Shown here piece after piece: positions 1 through 5,812 of a stretch of 6,313 bases of DNA (the first letter of the stretch is position 1; every line of letters starts with the position of its first letter). The notes beneath the pieces were generated by a model. The model did no database searches. It had not been told where the DNA came from and worked only from the letters and a program-made list of their open reading frames with translations. The position numbers were made by a program, and so were the translations under genes. The stretch comes from Chloroflexota bacterium (GTDB lineage: Bacteria > Chloroflexota > UBA5177 > JANWHV01), in assembly GCA_028287725.1 (NCBI GenBank), contig JAQBPC010000196.1, positions 1-6,313 on the forward strand, written 5' to 3'.

Positions 1-181
1 CGTCTCCTACGTCTACGTCGGCATTCAGGAGCGTGGCGACCCCGCCCTTGCGAGCGACCCGAATGCCTTCCACGGCTACCCCGCCGAGGGGATGTCCAAG
101 TTCCCCTTGATGGCCATTCAGCACCAGCTTAAGCTTGTCTTCTCCCATGGTGGCGCGCAGATCTACAAGGTGCTGCCTTAA
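1..181 (+). CDS. C-terminal end of a membrane protein, DUF2298 / Chlor_Arch_YYY-like (partial)
   Basis: An open frame enters from the left edge (first full codon at 2) and stops at TAA 179-181, giving the last 59 residues of a protein. It contains YVYVGIQER near the start, then a GMSKFP stretch, and ends in LKLVFSHGGAQIYKVLP. This order (YVYVG..ER, a Lys-Phe, then a Leu-Val-Phe strand with a Gly-rich turn and I-Y-x-V at the extreme end) resembles the soluble tail of the large polytopic proteins called DUF2298 or Chlor_Arch_YYY, which are thought to be related to membrane glycosyltransferases. The membrane part lies outside the window, so the family call rests on the tail alone. A different glycosyltransferase-like membrane protein with a similar tail is possible. 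The next gene starts 23-38 bases downstream on the same strand with no terminator between, so the two are probably co-transcribed. Confidence 0.55.
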   Translation, partial: VSYVYVGIQERGDPALASDPNAFHGYPAEGMSKFPLMAIQHQLKLVFSHGGAQIYKVLP

Positions 182-204
182 CGCACTGTATCTTCGCCAA
201 GTGA

Positions 205-1464
205 TTGGGGGCGAATGAGTTGACACAGCCGGCCTCCGACCAACCGATGCAGCCGGCAACTCCACCGCCCGGCCCCTCACGCCTGCGTGGCGTGGTTTAC
301 CTGGTGATCGCCATACTCTTCGCTGCCGGCGTCCTGGCATCCATGTGGTCTACAAAGAGCAGCTCGACAGTAGTGGCGCCGTGTACTGCCGGCGCCGTGA
401 TTAGCCAGGCAGCAATAGTGCGCGATGCCACCGGAGCGGCGCACATGTTTGCTGTTGTGCGCCCACCCTCTGCGCCGAATGTGGCGCCGGGGAACGAGCC
501 GGGTTGTGACGCGCTCTATCGCAGCGATGATGGCGGCACAAGCTGGACTGCTGTCTTCAGTGCAACTGCCGAAGCGCCACTCACATTCGCCTCGACCAGC
601 CCAAGCCAGGTCTATCTCTTGACCCAACGCGTGCAGTTCCCCACGTACGTGGCGGGAAACATCTACGGTAGCGATACCCTTGGCGATGCTTGGACGTGGA
701 AACGGATCAGCCCCCAGGGCCGCCACGCTGCGCCGATGGTTTCGATAACCGACATGCTGACCGGGGCTGGTGGCTCGCTCATACTTCGCGCTGGGAACGC
801 CGACGGCGCCGCGCTGCTGCGGTCGGTAGACCGAGGCGCAACCTGGCACTCGGTCGTAGTGCCCGATCTTGTCTCCACTACCAGTGTCGCCGCGCTGGGA
901 AACACCCTTGCCGTGGCGCCGGGCAAGTACACGCGGGGTACGTCACCCGGGAAGGTTAGTACCGATGGCGGCGCGACCTGGAGCCCGCTCGGACTGCTGC
1001 CGGCCTCACCGCCGCAATCGAAACTGCACGCCACCCTGAGCGCGAGCGAGGCTGAGAGAGCGCTGATCCTCGAGCTTATGCCCACCGGGGGCATTACCGA
1101 CGGGCCGGTCCTGGCCCGCTACAGCTCGATTGACGGCGGCCGTACGTGGACCACCACGCACTGTGGCGCTCAGCCCGCCCCAGGCTGCGCCTCTCCAGCG
1201 CGCTGGGCCCAAACGGAAACTGCTCGCTACGTGTTCTACCATCAGCAACTCTTCGCCGCAAAAACCAACCAGCCCTGGCGAGCGCTCACTGCCGCTCTGC
1301 CGGTCCCCAGCAACACTGTACTCCAGCTACTCGCCGTTCCGGCGAAACCCTCCGACCTACTCTATCTCGTCACCGGCACGGGTATCTGGGAGCTTCGCAA
1401 CAACGCCTGGCGGAACCTCGCGACGAACCTGGGCTTGGCCGGGCCTTCGCCCGTGCAGGGCTGA
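205..1464 (+). CDS. membrane-anchored Asp-box (BNR / sialidase-like) beta-propeller protein
   Basis: The 419-residue product has a Pro-rich cytoplasmic N-terminus, one hydrophobic segment at about residues 29-47, and a large domain predicted to lie outside the cell. That domain carries five Asp-box motifs (S-x-D-x-G-x-T-W): SDDGGTSW at 107, SDTLGDAW at 156, SVDRGATW at 207, STDGGATW at 252 and SIDGGRTW at 308. Their spacing of 45-56 residues is that of propeller blades; the second has lost the usual Gly and Thr pattern. A likely last blade follows at 384-403 (LLYLVTGTGIWELRNNAW). Cysteines at 60/101 and 320/328 could form disulfides. Asp boxes mark the fold (sialidases, sortilin, Ycf48-like proteins), not a reaction. 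I see no FRIP motif or sialidase catalytic set, so enzymatic activity is not supported and a binding or scaffold role is as likely. The start drawn is TTG 205, the longest frame; TTG 220, eight bases after a GGGG run, may be the true start, and ATG 247 has no ribosome site. Confidence 0.85.
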   Translation: MGANELTQPASDQPMQPATPPPGPSRLRGVVYLVIAILFAAGVLASMWSTKSSSTVVAPCTAGAVISQAAIVRDATGAAHMFAVVRPPSAPNVAPGNEPGCDALYRSDDGGTSWTAVFSATAEAPLTFASTSPSQVYLLTQRVQFPTYVAGNIYGSDTLGDAWTWKRISPQGRHAAPMVSITDMLTGAGGSLILRAGNADGAALLRSVDRGATWHSVVVPDLVSTTSVAALGNTLAVAPGKYTRGTSPGKVSTDGGATWSPLGLLPASPPQSKLHATLSASEAERALILELMPTGGITDGPVLARYSSIDGGRTWTTTHCGAQPAPGCASPARWAQTETARYVFYHQQLFAAKTNQPWRALTAALPVPSNTVLQLLAVPAKPSDLLYLVTGTGIWELRNNAWRNLATNLGLAGPSPVQG

Positions 1465-1560
1465 ACACGAACGTCTCCAGGTATGCGGTCGCGGGAGCGT
1501 GGAGACCGCGCCGGTCGCATCCAGATAAGCGTGGCCACCGTTGATTGTGGTAGGCGGCCC

Positions 1561-1574
1561 GCGCCTGAAGGCGC
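1561..1574. repeat. perfect palindrome in front of repeat unit A
   Basis: GCGCCT-GA-AGGCGC is a perfect 6-bp stem with a two-base centre, ending directly before the ATGG that opens repeat unit A. It occupies the same place as the palindrome at 1621-1636 before unit B, although the two stems differ in sequence. Confidence 0.7.
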
Positions 1575-1620
1575 ATGGTAGAGGTAACACCGGCTAAAGG
1601 CGGTTGCCGGCCTTCACGCC

Positions 1621-1636
1621 TCCGGATTTATCCGGA
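1621..1636. repeat. perfect palindrome in front of repeat unit B
   Basis: TCCGGAT-TT-ATCCGGA is a perfect 7-bp stem with a TT centre; its final A is also the first base of the ATGG opening repeat unit B. It is the positional counterpart of the palindrome at 1561-1574. Confidence 0.7.
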
Positions 1637-1648
1637 TGGCAAGGGTAT

Positions 1649-1696
1649 GCTGGCTAAAGCCGGTTGCACACTGCACCACACCCGGCTTTAGCCGGC
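1649..1696. terminator. long hairpin formed by repeat copies B and C, possible bidirectional terminator
   Basis: Positions 1649-1663 pair with 1682-1696 over 15 base pairs (14 Watson-Crick and one T-G), with an 18-base loop. It lies between two genes that converge on it: the propeller gene ends 185 bases to the left and the Nudix gene ends 118 bases to the right. A stem this strong could stop transcription from both sides or protect 3' ends of mRNA. There is no T-run on either side, so it is not a standard intrinsic terminator, and each arm is itself a repeat palindrome that could fold alone. Confidence 0.4.
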
Positions 1697-1813
1697 CCGT
1701 CTTCTACCATCCGGTTTCACCCGAAGGTCCCCTGTTTGCCCGCCGTACCTCAGCCGAGTTCAGCTCGCCCAACCACACGTGGCTTTAGCCGGAGGCCCCG
1801 ATCGGATCCCGAC

Positions 1814-2368
1814 TTACAATAACTTTCCGCCCGGCTGCCCAACTTCGGCATAGCGGAAGAATGCGGCTATCGCCAGCGCCTGGTCGATGGTCCCCTCGCG
1901 AATGAGCCGGCTAACCTCCGGCATCGGCAGCACCTCGATCTCGATGTCCTCGCCCGCGTCGAGATGTTGCTCACCCGCTTTGCGGCAGTCAAGCGCCAGG
2001 AAATGGTGGCAGACATTCCCTTGATAGGCAGGATTTGGGTGCGACGAACCAATGCGCGTCCAGCCTTCGGAGACATACCCTGTCTCCTCCGCGAGCTCAC
2101 GCACCATCGCCGCCAACGGATCCTCGCCCGGTTCCACTGTGCCGGCCGGGATCTCCAGCGTATAGCCATCCACGCCGTGGCGATATTGACGCACAAGCAG
2201 CATCTCGCCGTCGACTGTAATGGCGATTACGTTCGCCCAGTCCGGCGCCTCCAGCGTGACATAGTGGCCGGCTTCGCCCGTGCGTGGTGAGACCGCCGTG
2301 TACCGGCGAATCGTAAAGATGTGGTAGTCCTGCACGTCGCCGTCGTACTGTCGTTCCCAGCCCGCCAT
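1814..2368 (-). CDS. Nudix hydrolase, ADP-ribose pyrophosphatase type
   Basis: This 184-residue protein has a complete Nudix box, G-x5-E-x7-R-E-U-x-E-E-x-G-U, at residues 76-98: G76, E82, R90, E91, L92, E94, E95, G97. The glutamates bind the metal ions needed to cleave X-diphosphate linkages. The lead-in ITVDGEMLLVRQYRHG (50-65) and EIPAG (72-76) are typical of the ADP-ribose / nucleotide-sugar pyrophosphatase branch. Pro113, about 15 residues after the box, corresponds to the proline seen in ADP-ribose pyrophosphatases such as E. coli NudF. The expected reaction is ADP-ribose to AMP plus ribose 5-phosphate in the cytosol; other nucleoside-diphosphate sugars are possible substrates. The length fits the family. 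The start is ATG 2368-2366, preceded on the minus strand by AAGGGGG with a 7-base gap. It is transcribed alone, convergent with the propeller gene and divergent from the GH18-like gene. Confidence 0.93.
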   Translation of the reverse strand: MAGWERQYDGDVQDYHIFTIRRYTAVSPRTGEAGHYVTLEAPDWANVIAITVDGEMLLVRQYRHGVDGYTLEIPAGTVEPGEDPLAAMVRELAEETGYVSEGWTRIGSSHPNPAYQGNVCHHFLALDCRKAGEQHLDAGEDIEIEVLPMPEVSRLIREGTIDQALAIAAFFRYAEVGQPGGKLL

Positions 2369-2463
2369 CCCGTTACCCCCTTGATCCTAGCTTCGCCGCG
2401 CACCTCTCAGCGTACCGCGCAGGTGGCCCTGCGCATGAATCGCCCGAATCTTGCGCAGGCGGC

Positions 2464-2520
2464 GCCTCAGGACATTCGGCGTGCCTCAGGACTCACGGCG
2501 CTGCCGAGGACTAGGCGTAC
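2464..2520. repeat. 19-bp tandem direct repeat, two clear copies and a degenerate third
   Basis: Copy 1 (2464-2482) and copy 2 (2483-2501) both begin GCCTCAGGAC and continue to CGGCG, agreeing at about 15 of 19 positions and abutting exactly. From 2503 a shorter version, GCCGAGGACTAGGCG, follows. The repeats lie about 95-150 bases upstream of the Nudix start, inside a divergent promoter region, where tandem sites sometimes bind a regulator. No function can be read from the sequence itself. Confidence 0.5.
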
Positions 2521-2624
2521 CGCAGTGACATGGCGCTTTCCGGCTCGGAAGAGCGCATAGCACGCGCCCTACATATACTCTTTGTAGTAAGCGCTGCCGC
2601 CCGATCCCGGCGATTCGAGATGCT

Positions 2625-2694
2625 ATCTTTGCACAGCGCGCCCACAATGGTGTAACGTTTCTGCTCGCTTGCACGTTGATCTTTGTGCACAGCG
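2625..2694. repeat. pair of ATCTTTG(TG)CACAGCG direct repeats upstream of the GH18-like gene
   Basis: ATCTTTGCACAGCG at 2625-2638 recurs as ATCTTTGTGCACAGCG at 2679-2694, identical apart from a two-base TG insertion, with start points 54 bases apart. The second copy ends 16 bases before the start codon of the GH18-like gene, next to its ribosome site. TGCAC (2670-2674) and GTGCA (2685-2689) also form a small inverted repeat. A local duplication or a two-site operator are both possible. Confidence 0.5.
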
Positions 2695-2710
2695 AAGGGA
2701 AGCCGCGATC

Positions 2711-3706
2711 ATGCGCTTGATGCGCCGTGTCCTCGTCGTTTATTTGCTGGCTGCCGTTCTGCTCGGCTTTAGAGTCCTCTCCATGGGAGAGCAGCCGGCT
2801 GGGGGTACGAGCGCGCCCGCGTCACCTGGTGGGAACGCGGCCTGGATCGACCAACACTGGGTCCAATCGCCGCCGTCGCCGTCCAGCATCGCGCCGCTCT
2901 GCACGCAGCTCAAGAACCACCAAATCGGCACGATCTTCGTGCATGTCGGTCCGGCGGACGCATCGGGCAGTATCGCCGAAGGACGCGCGCCATATGCGGG
3001 CCGCTTCGTTACCGAATTCCACCTGCTCTGCCCCCAGGTCCGCGTGCTGGCCTGGATTGGCCAGCTGCTCCCATCGTGGGACGGGCTGGTCAACTTGCAG
3101 AACAGCAGCACGCGCGGCGGGCTTGCGCGCACCGCAGCCCGCTTCGTAGCTCTTGGCTATGACGGGATCCAATATGACCTTGAGCCTGTGGCAAACGGCG
3201 ATCCGGCCTTCCTCTCATTGCTCCGGCTCACGCGAAGCGCAATCGGTGGTCATTGGCTAGCCGTGGCCGGACCCGCCATTACCCCGGCAGAGGGGATGCC
3301 GCGTCTGCCGCGCCTACGCCTTCCCCTGCTTCCCTGGTCGAGTAGCTACTATGCGCGGGTAGGAGCGTTGGTCGATGAGCTTGACCCAATGCTCTATATC
3401 ACGGGGCTAGGCAATGATGCCGATTACGCCAAGTTCGTCTCGGTGCAGGCCCGAGCCTTTACCAGGACACTCCCTTCCGCCACGATCAGGCTTGGCCTAC
3501 CGGCGTTCTCCGGCCGTAACCAGTTCTTCGATGATCGCGCGGAGAATGTGCCCACGGCACTCCTCGGCATCACCAGGGCATACGGCAATGGCGCGATTCC
3601 AAAAGCGCTCACCGGTATCGCGATCTACCCGATGTGGGATATGACGCCCACTGGCTGGGTGGCGCTCGACAACTGGCTTGCCCTCAGCCATCGCCGAAAT
3701 AGTTAG
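2711..3706 (+). CDS. secreted or anchored GH18-like glycoside hydrolase-fold protein
   Basis: The 331-residue product begins with two arginine-bearing turns and a hydrophobic segment (about 7-24), a signal peptide or anchor, then a Gly/Ser/Pro linker to about 60. The rest has the landmarks of a GH18 TIM barrel: YDGIQYDLEP at 150-159, matching the GH18 signature with E158 in the place of the catalytic acid and D156 before it; DPMLYITG at 225-232, like the M-x-Y-D strand; IRLGLPAFSGR at 259-269, like the family's GLP-x-YGR; and IAIYPMWDM at 303-311, where the last strand carries a Trp. The first catalytic-motif Asp (DxxDxDxE, second D) is Gln154 here. It may cleave a beta-linked amino sugar polymer or only bind one. 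Start ATG 2711 has GAAGGGA upstream with a 10-base gap; a longer frame from TTG 2669 lacks a site and would bury the signal segment. C64 and C107 may pair. Confidence 0.7.
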   Translation: MRLMRRVLVVYLLAAVLLGFRVLSMGEQPAGGTSAPASPGGNAAWIDQHWVQSPPSPSSIAPLCTQLKNHQIGTIFVHVGPADASGSIAEGRAPYAGRFVTEFHLLCPQVRVLAWIGQLLPSWDGLVNLQNSSTRGGLARTAARFVALGYDGIQYDLEPVANGDPAFLSLLRLTRSAIGGHWLAVAGPAITPAEGMPRLPRLRLPLLPWSSSYYARVGALVDELDPMLYITGLGNDADYAKFVSVQARAFTRTLPSATIRLGLPAFSGRNQFFDDRAENVPTALLGITRAYGNGAIPKALTGIAIYPMWDMTPTGWVALDNWLALSHRRNS

Positions 3707-3715
3707 ACCAATCAC

Positions 3716-3744
3716 TTGATACGAACCTTGCCGATCTGTAGCCT
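3716..3744 (+). promoter_or_regulatory. possible promoter for the zinc-ribbon/YccF gene
   Basis: TTGATA (3716-3721, five of six to TTGACA) is followed after 17 bases by TAGCCT (3739-3744, only three of six to TATAAT). It would give a leader of roughly 50 bases. The -10 match is weak, and read-through from the GH18-like gene, which ends 94 bases upstream of the start codon with no visible terminator, is an equal option. Confidence 0.25.
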
Positions 3745-3800
3745 GAAGCTGTACGAAGTCGGTCGCGGGCCCCGGATTTGCGATGGCAGGGAGAGTCAGC

Positions 3801-4532
3801 ATGCGCATGCCACAGCAAACTACCGTCTGCCCGCAATGCGGGCAGGGCAACTCGCCCAGGGCAGTCACGTGCGCTACCTGTGGAGCAACGCTGGTGACCT
3901 CCGGCACGTTGGGGGATCCGCAAGCGAATACCGTGACGGGCGCCCCCGTTCCGGCCACACCGCGAGAGCTTACCGGGAGCATTGAGGCAGCGCGTGAACG
4001 TCTCTCTAGCCTGGCGCCCGAGCTTGCCTCCCTGATGGCGGAGGCTGTGTCGCGACATGTCAGCTCTCAGGGCCGGTCACGTGATTTGGTAGAGCGGCTC
4101 CGCAACCTTCCGATATCTCGGCCCCCACAGCAGGTCGTCGTCGTACCCCGTCGACCCATTCCACCGATGCCAACCCGCGTCATCTGGTTTCTGTTCGCCG
4201 GCATCTGGTCGACGTGCCTATGGGTTATCGCCACCTGGCTCATTATTTGCCTGGCGGTGTTCGCGCCGCTGGCAAACCGCATGATTACATATATCCCTAC
4301 CGTGTTGACGCTCCGGCCCTCGGACAATCCGCCCCTCTCGATCATTCCAGCGCCACGCTCGCTCGTACTCCGGCAAAAAGCTCCATTTCGCCTTGCATAT
4401 ACTGTTTTGGTAGGTTGGTGGGCGAGCCTGGTCTGGATGCTCCTGGCATACGCGATCTCCTTGACGGTCGTCGGCATTCCCATCAGCTATCGCATGTACG
4501 CCGTAGCGCCCGCGGTAGCCCACCTCCCGTAG
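3801..4532 (+). CDS. zinc-ribbon protein with tandem YccF-type membrane repeats
   Basis: The 243-residue product opens with a zinc ribbon, CPQCG at 10-14 and CATCG at 24-28, four cysteines in two C-x2-C knuckles. A Thr/Pro/Ala linker leads to a predicted helical stretch (about 58-103, ARERLSSLAPELASLMAEAV) and a Pro-Arg rich segment. Two equal membrane repeats follow: 126-171 and 197-242, 46 residues each, alignable without gaps with 12 identities, including G, W, W, P, R-M, P and V at matching places. The second, GWWASLVWMLLAYAISL then VVGIPISYRM, closely resembles the YccF domain (PF03733), whose proteins carry two such copies. YccF function is not established. The ribbon and linker would be cytosolic. 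ATG 3801 follows AGGGAGAG with a 5-base gap, so it is preferred to ATG 3783, which has no site. Confidence 0.75.
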   Translation: MRMPQQTTVCPQCGQGNSPRAVTCATCGATLVTSGTLGDPQANTVTGAPVPATPRELTGSIEAARERLSSLAPELASLMAEAVSRHVSSQGRSRDLVERLRNLPISRPPQQVVVVPRRPIPPMPTRVIWFLFAGIWSTCLWVIATWLIICLAVFAPLANRMITYIPTVLTLRPSDNPPLSIIPAPRSLVLRQKAPFRLAYTVLVGWWASLVWMLLAYAISLTVVGIPISYRMYAVAPAVAHLP

Positions 4533-4633
4533 CCCGTGGCATGCGCTGGTATCGTGCTCTGGGCCGAAATGATCGCCGCTTCAGCACGAGAGTAGCGATA
4601 GTGCCCGAGACCGTAGCCTCAGTGCTTCAGGTC

Positions 4634-4670
4634 AGGCGCGCACCCGCTCCCGAAGGGACGGGTTGTGCCT
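4634..4670 (+). terminator. imperfect hairpin, possible terminator after the YccF gene
   Basis: ACCCG (4642-4646), a bulged C, and TCCC (4648-4651) pair with GGGA (4655-4658) and CGGGT (4659-4663) around a GAA loop; AGGC (4634-4637) and GCCT (4667-4670) can extend it after an internal loop. It lies about 100 bases beyond the YccF stop codon. No T-run follows, so termination is a guess; a structured mRNA 3' end or leader element is possible. Confidence 0.35.
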
Positions 4671-4767
4671 TCAGGCCGCCCAATGTCCAGAGTACGTTGT
4701 CCAGGCACGGAGCTCGATTTCTGGCTGTGAGAGCTCGCGGCCATGGCAGCTCACTCAGGGAGACCGC

Positions 4768-4796
4768 TTGCCCCTGACCCATAGGTACGCTATACC
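4768..4796 (+). promoter_or_regulatory. candidate sigma-70-type promoter of the APH/Ig-like operon
   Basis: TTGCCC (4768-4773) and TATACC (4791-4796) are separated by exactly 17 bases, each matching consensus at four of six positions. Transcription would start near 4803, about 20 bases before the ATG at 4824, leaving just room for the AAAGG ribosome site at 4813-4817. The -35 overlaps the TCAGGG/CCCTGA hairpin. Confidence 0.45.
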
Positions 4797-4823
4797 CAAT
4801 AGGCGCACGTCGAAAGGTCCCTG

Positions 4824-5795
4824 ATGCCAATTACCATTCCCATGCACACCGTTGCCCGTATCCTTGGCCGCCACGGGCTGGGCCGTGTTAGTGTTGAAGC
4901 GCTGCCTGGCGGCCAGATCAATGCAAGCTACCTGGTGGATGAGCAGTATGTGCTGCGCGTAAACCTGCGGCCGGAAGAGCATGGAAAGCTCGCCCGCGAG
5001 AGACGAGTTCTGGAAATGCTACGCGACCTGATGCCCGTTCCGCACACCATCGCTTACGAGGGCAGCAGCCGGCTTATCCCGCACGAGTACATGATCCAAA
5101 CGTTTGTGCCTGGCGAGAGCCTATTGGTTCGCTGGGGCAAGGCCGATGAAGCCGAGCGCGCCTCGTATCTCTCGCAACTTGCCACGATGCTTCGACGGCT
5201 GCACAGCGTCCGCCTCAGCGGCTTTGGCGACCCTACGAATCCGCGGCAGGGCGAGACCTGGGCCGCCCTTCATGCCCGGCGTGCCGGCCATGCCCTGCAG
5301 TCAGCGCGTACCGCCGCAAACGTCGACCCGTCGCTGATTGACCAGGTCGAGCAAGCGATCGTGCACGATAGCGCCGCGCTCGTCGGTGGTTACCCTAGCT
5401 TGACGCATGGTGACCTGCATTTCGGCAATATTCATGTGGACCAGGGCAAGGTCACCGGCCTGCTCGACTTCGAGCGCGCCTGGGCCGCTACTCCCGACTG
5501 GGACCTGGACCAGCTCGTTCGCTTCGTCAACTACCCCAGCATCTTTGCCAGCTCCGCGGCGGAGCAGAGTGTCGGTCCCGTGGATCTGGCGGAGGTAATC
5601 CCCGCACTACAGAGCGGCTACCCCGACCTGTTCGCCGTCAACAGCCTGCAATCGCGCCTTCGTGTGTACGCCCTGGAATACGAGTTACGCGCCCTCGTCT
5701 CGGTACGCAAGCGCCATAACAACAACCCGGATGCGTTGCGCGCGGTCGAGGCACGTATCCGCACCACCCTGTCACCGGAGTTCCCTGGATTTTAA
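4824..5795 (+). CDS. aminoglycoside phosphotransferase (APH) family kinase
   Basis: The 323-residue cytosolic protein has the protein-kinase-like APH fold (PF01636). An N-lobe turn LPGGQINASYLV (27-38) is the nucleotide loop, and YVLRVN (42-47) is the strand that normally carries the ATP-anchoring Lys or Arg (R45). The helix ARERRVLEML (57-66) supplies the partner Glu (E59). QTFVPGESL (92-100) is the hinge. The catalytic loop is THGDLHFGN (194-202) with D197 as base and N202 as metal ligand, and DFERAW (215-220) supplies the second metal Asp, followed by PDWDLDQL. All key residues are present, so it should transfer phosphate from ATP to a hydroxyl. The family covers antibiotics, choline, homoserine, sugars and many unknown substrates, so drug resistance should not be assumed. 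ATG 4824 follows AAAGG with a 6-base gap. The next gene starts 17 bases after its stop. Confidence 0.9.
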   Translation: MPITIPMHTVARILGRHGLGRVSVEALPGGQINASYLVDEQYVLRVNLRPEEHGKLARERRVLEMLRDLMPVPHTIAYEGSSRLIPHEYMIQTFVPGESLLVRWGKADEAERASYLSQLATMLRRLHSVRLSGFGDPTNPRQGETWAALHARRAGHALQSARTAANVDPSLIDQVEQAIVHDSAALVGGYPSLTHGDLHFGNIHVDQGKVTGLLDFERAWAATPDWDLDQLVRFVNYPSIFASSAAEQSVGPVDLAEVIPALQSGYPDLFAVNSLQSRLRVYALEYELRALVSVRKRHNNNPDALRAVEARIRTTLSPEFPGF

Positions 5796-5812
5796 GCCGG
5801 AAAGGAATCTCT

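Larger units (their letters stand above)
1561..1792. repeat. cluster of REP-like palindromic repeats, core GGCTAAAGCCGG
   Basis: The 349-base gap between the convergent propeller and Nudix genes holds at least four copies of one palindromic core. Copy A (1590-1603) is CCGGCTAAAGGCGG, copy B (1652-1663) is GGCTAAAGCCGG, copy C (1682-1695) is CCGGCTTTAGCCGG in the opposite orientation, and copy D (1781-1792) is GGCTTTAGCCGG, also inverted. Copies A, B and C sit at the end of a longer unit that begins with ATGG: A is 1575-1607, B is 1636-1667 (a direct repeat of A, period 61), and C is 1682-1710 on the other strand, matching A at 22 of 29 positions. A and B are each preceded directly by another perfect palindrome of different sequence (1561-1574 and 1621-1636). 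No open reading frame explains the region. It resembles the REP/BIME class of intergenic repeats, which can be moved by tyrosine transposases (RAYTs), but no such gene is in the window. Confidence 0.75.
2369..2710. other. divergent intergenic region with short direct repeats
   Basis: This 342-base stretch separates the Nudix gene (leftward) from the GH18-like gene (rightward) and must hold both promoters. I find no convincing gene in it. It contains two kinds of short direct repeats, listed separately, and GCGTACCGC occurs twice (2410-2418 and 2515-2523). TATACT at 2574-2579 is a good -10 match but lacks a -35 at the right distance. TTGCAC (2629-2634) with TGTAAC (2651-2656), 16 bases apart, is a weak alternative for the rightward gene. 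Confidence 0.5.
4533..4823. other. non-coding gap with hairpins, upstream of the APH-family gene
   Basis: This 291-base stretch has no supported gene. It holds an imperfect stem at 4634-4670, a smaller stem formed by TCAGGG (4755-4760) and CCCTGA (4772-4777), a direct repeat GTGC(C)TTCAGG (4622-4631 and 4665-4675), a second direct repeat TGTCCAG (4684-4690 and 4698-4704), and two GAGCTC palindromes. The promoter of the next operon is at its right end. None of these matches a riboswitch or small RNA that I can name. Confidence 0.4.

Noticed and set aside
1357..1590. Minus-strand open frames over the end of the propeller gene and the repeats
   Set aside because: They are antisense to a well-supported gene and extend into repeat DNA, with Arg/Pro-rich composition typical of shadow frames in high-GC DNA.
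1561..1792. CRISPR array
   Set aside because: The repeats are short, partly inverted, variable and irregularly spaced, with no constant spacer length and no cas genes nearby.
2574..2579. TATACT as the -10 of the GH18-like gene
   Set aside because: Five of six bases match, but no -35-like hexamer occurs 15-19 bases upstream, and it is about 130 bases from the start codon.
2669..2710. 14-residue N-terminal extension of the GH18-like protein from TTG 2669
   Set aside because: No ribosome site precedes it. ATG 2711 has GAAGGGA upstream and places the hydrophobic export segment at the very N-terminus.
4214..4777. 187-residue plus-strand frame overlapping the YccF gene and the following gap
   Set aside because: The zinc ribbon and YccF repeats fix the true frame. 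This frame starts inside it and has no family-like motifs.
4755..4780. T-box-like string AGGGAGACCGC before the APH gene
   Set aside because: It is one base short of the T-box core AGGGTGGNACCGCG, lacks the invariant TGG, and there is no recognisable specifier stem. An APH-family kinase is also not a usual T-box target.
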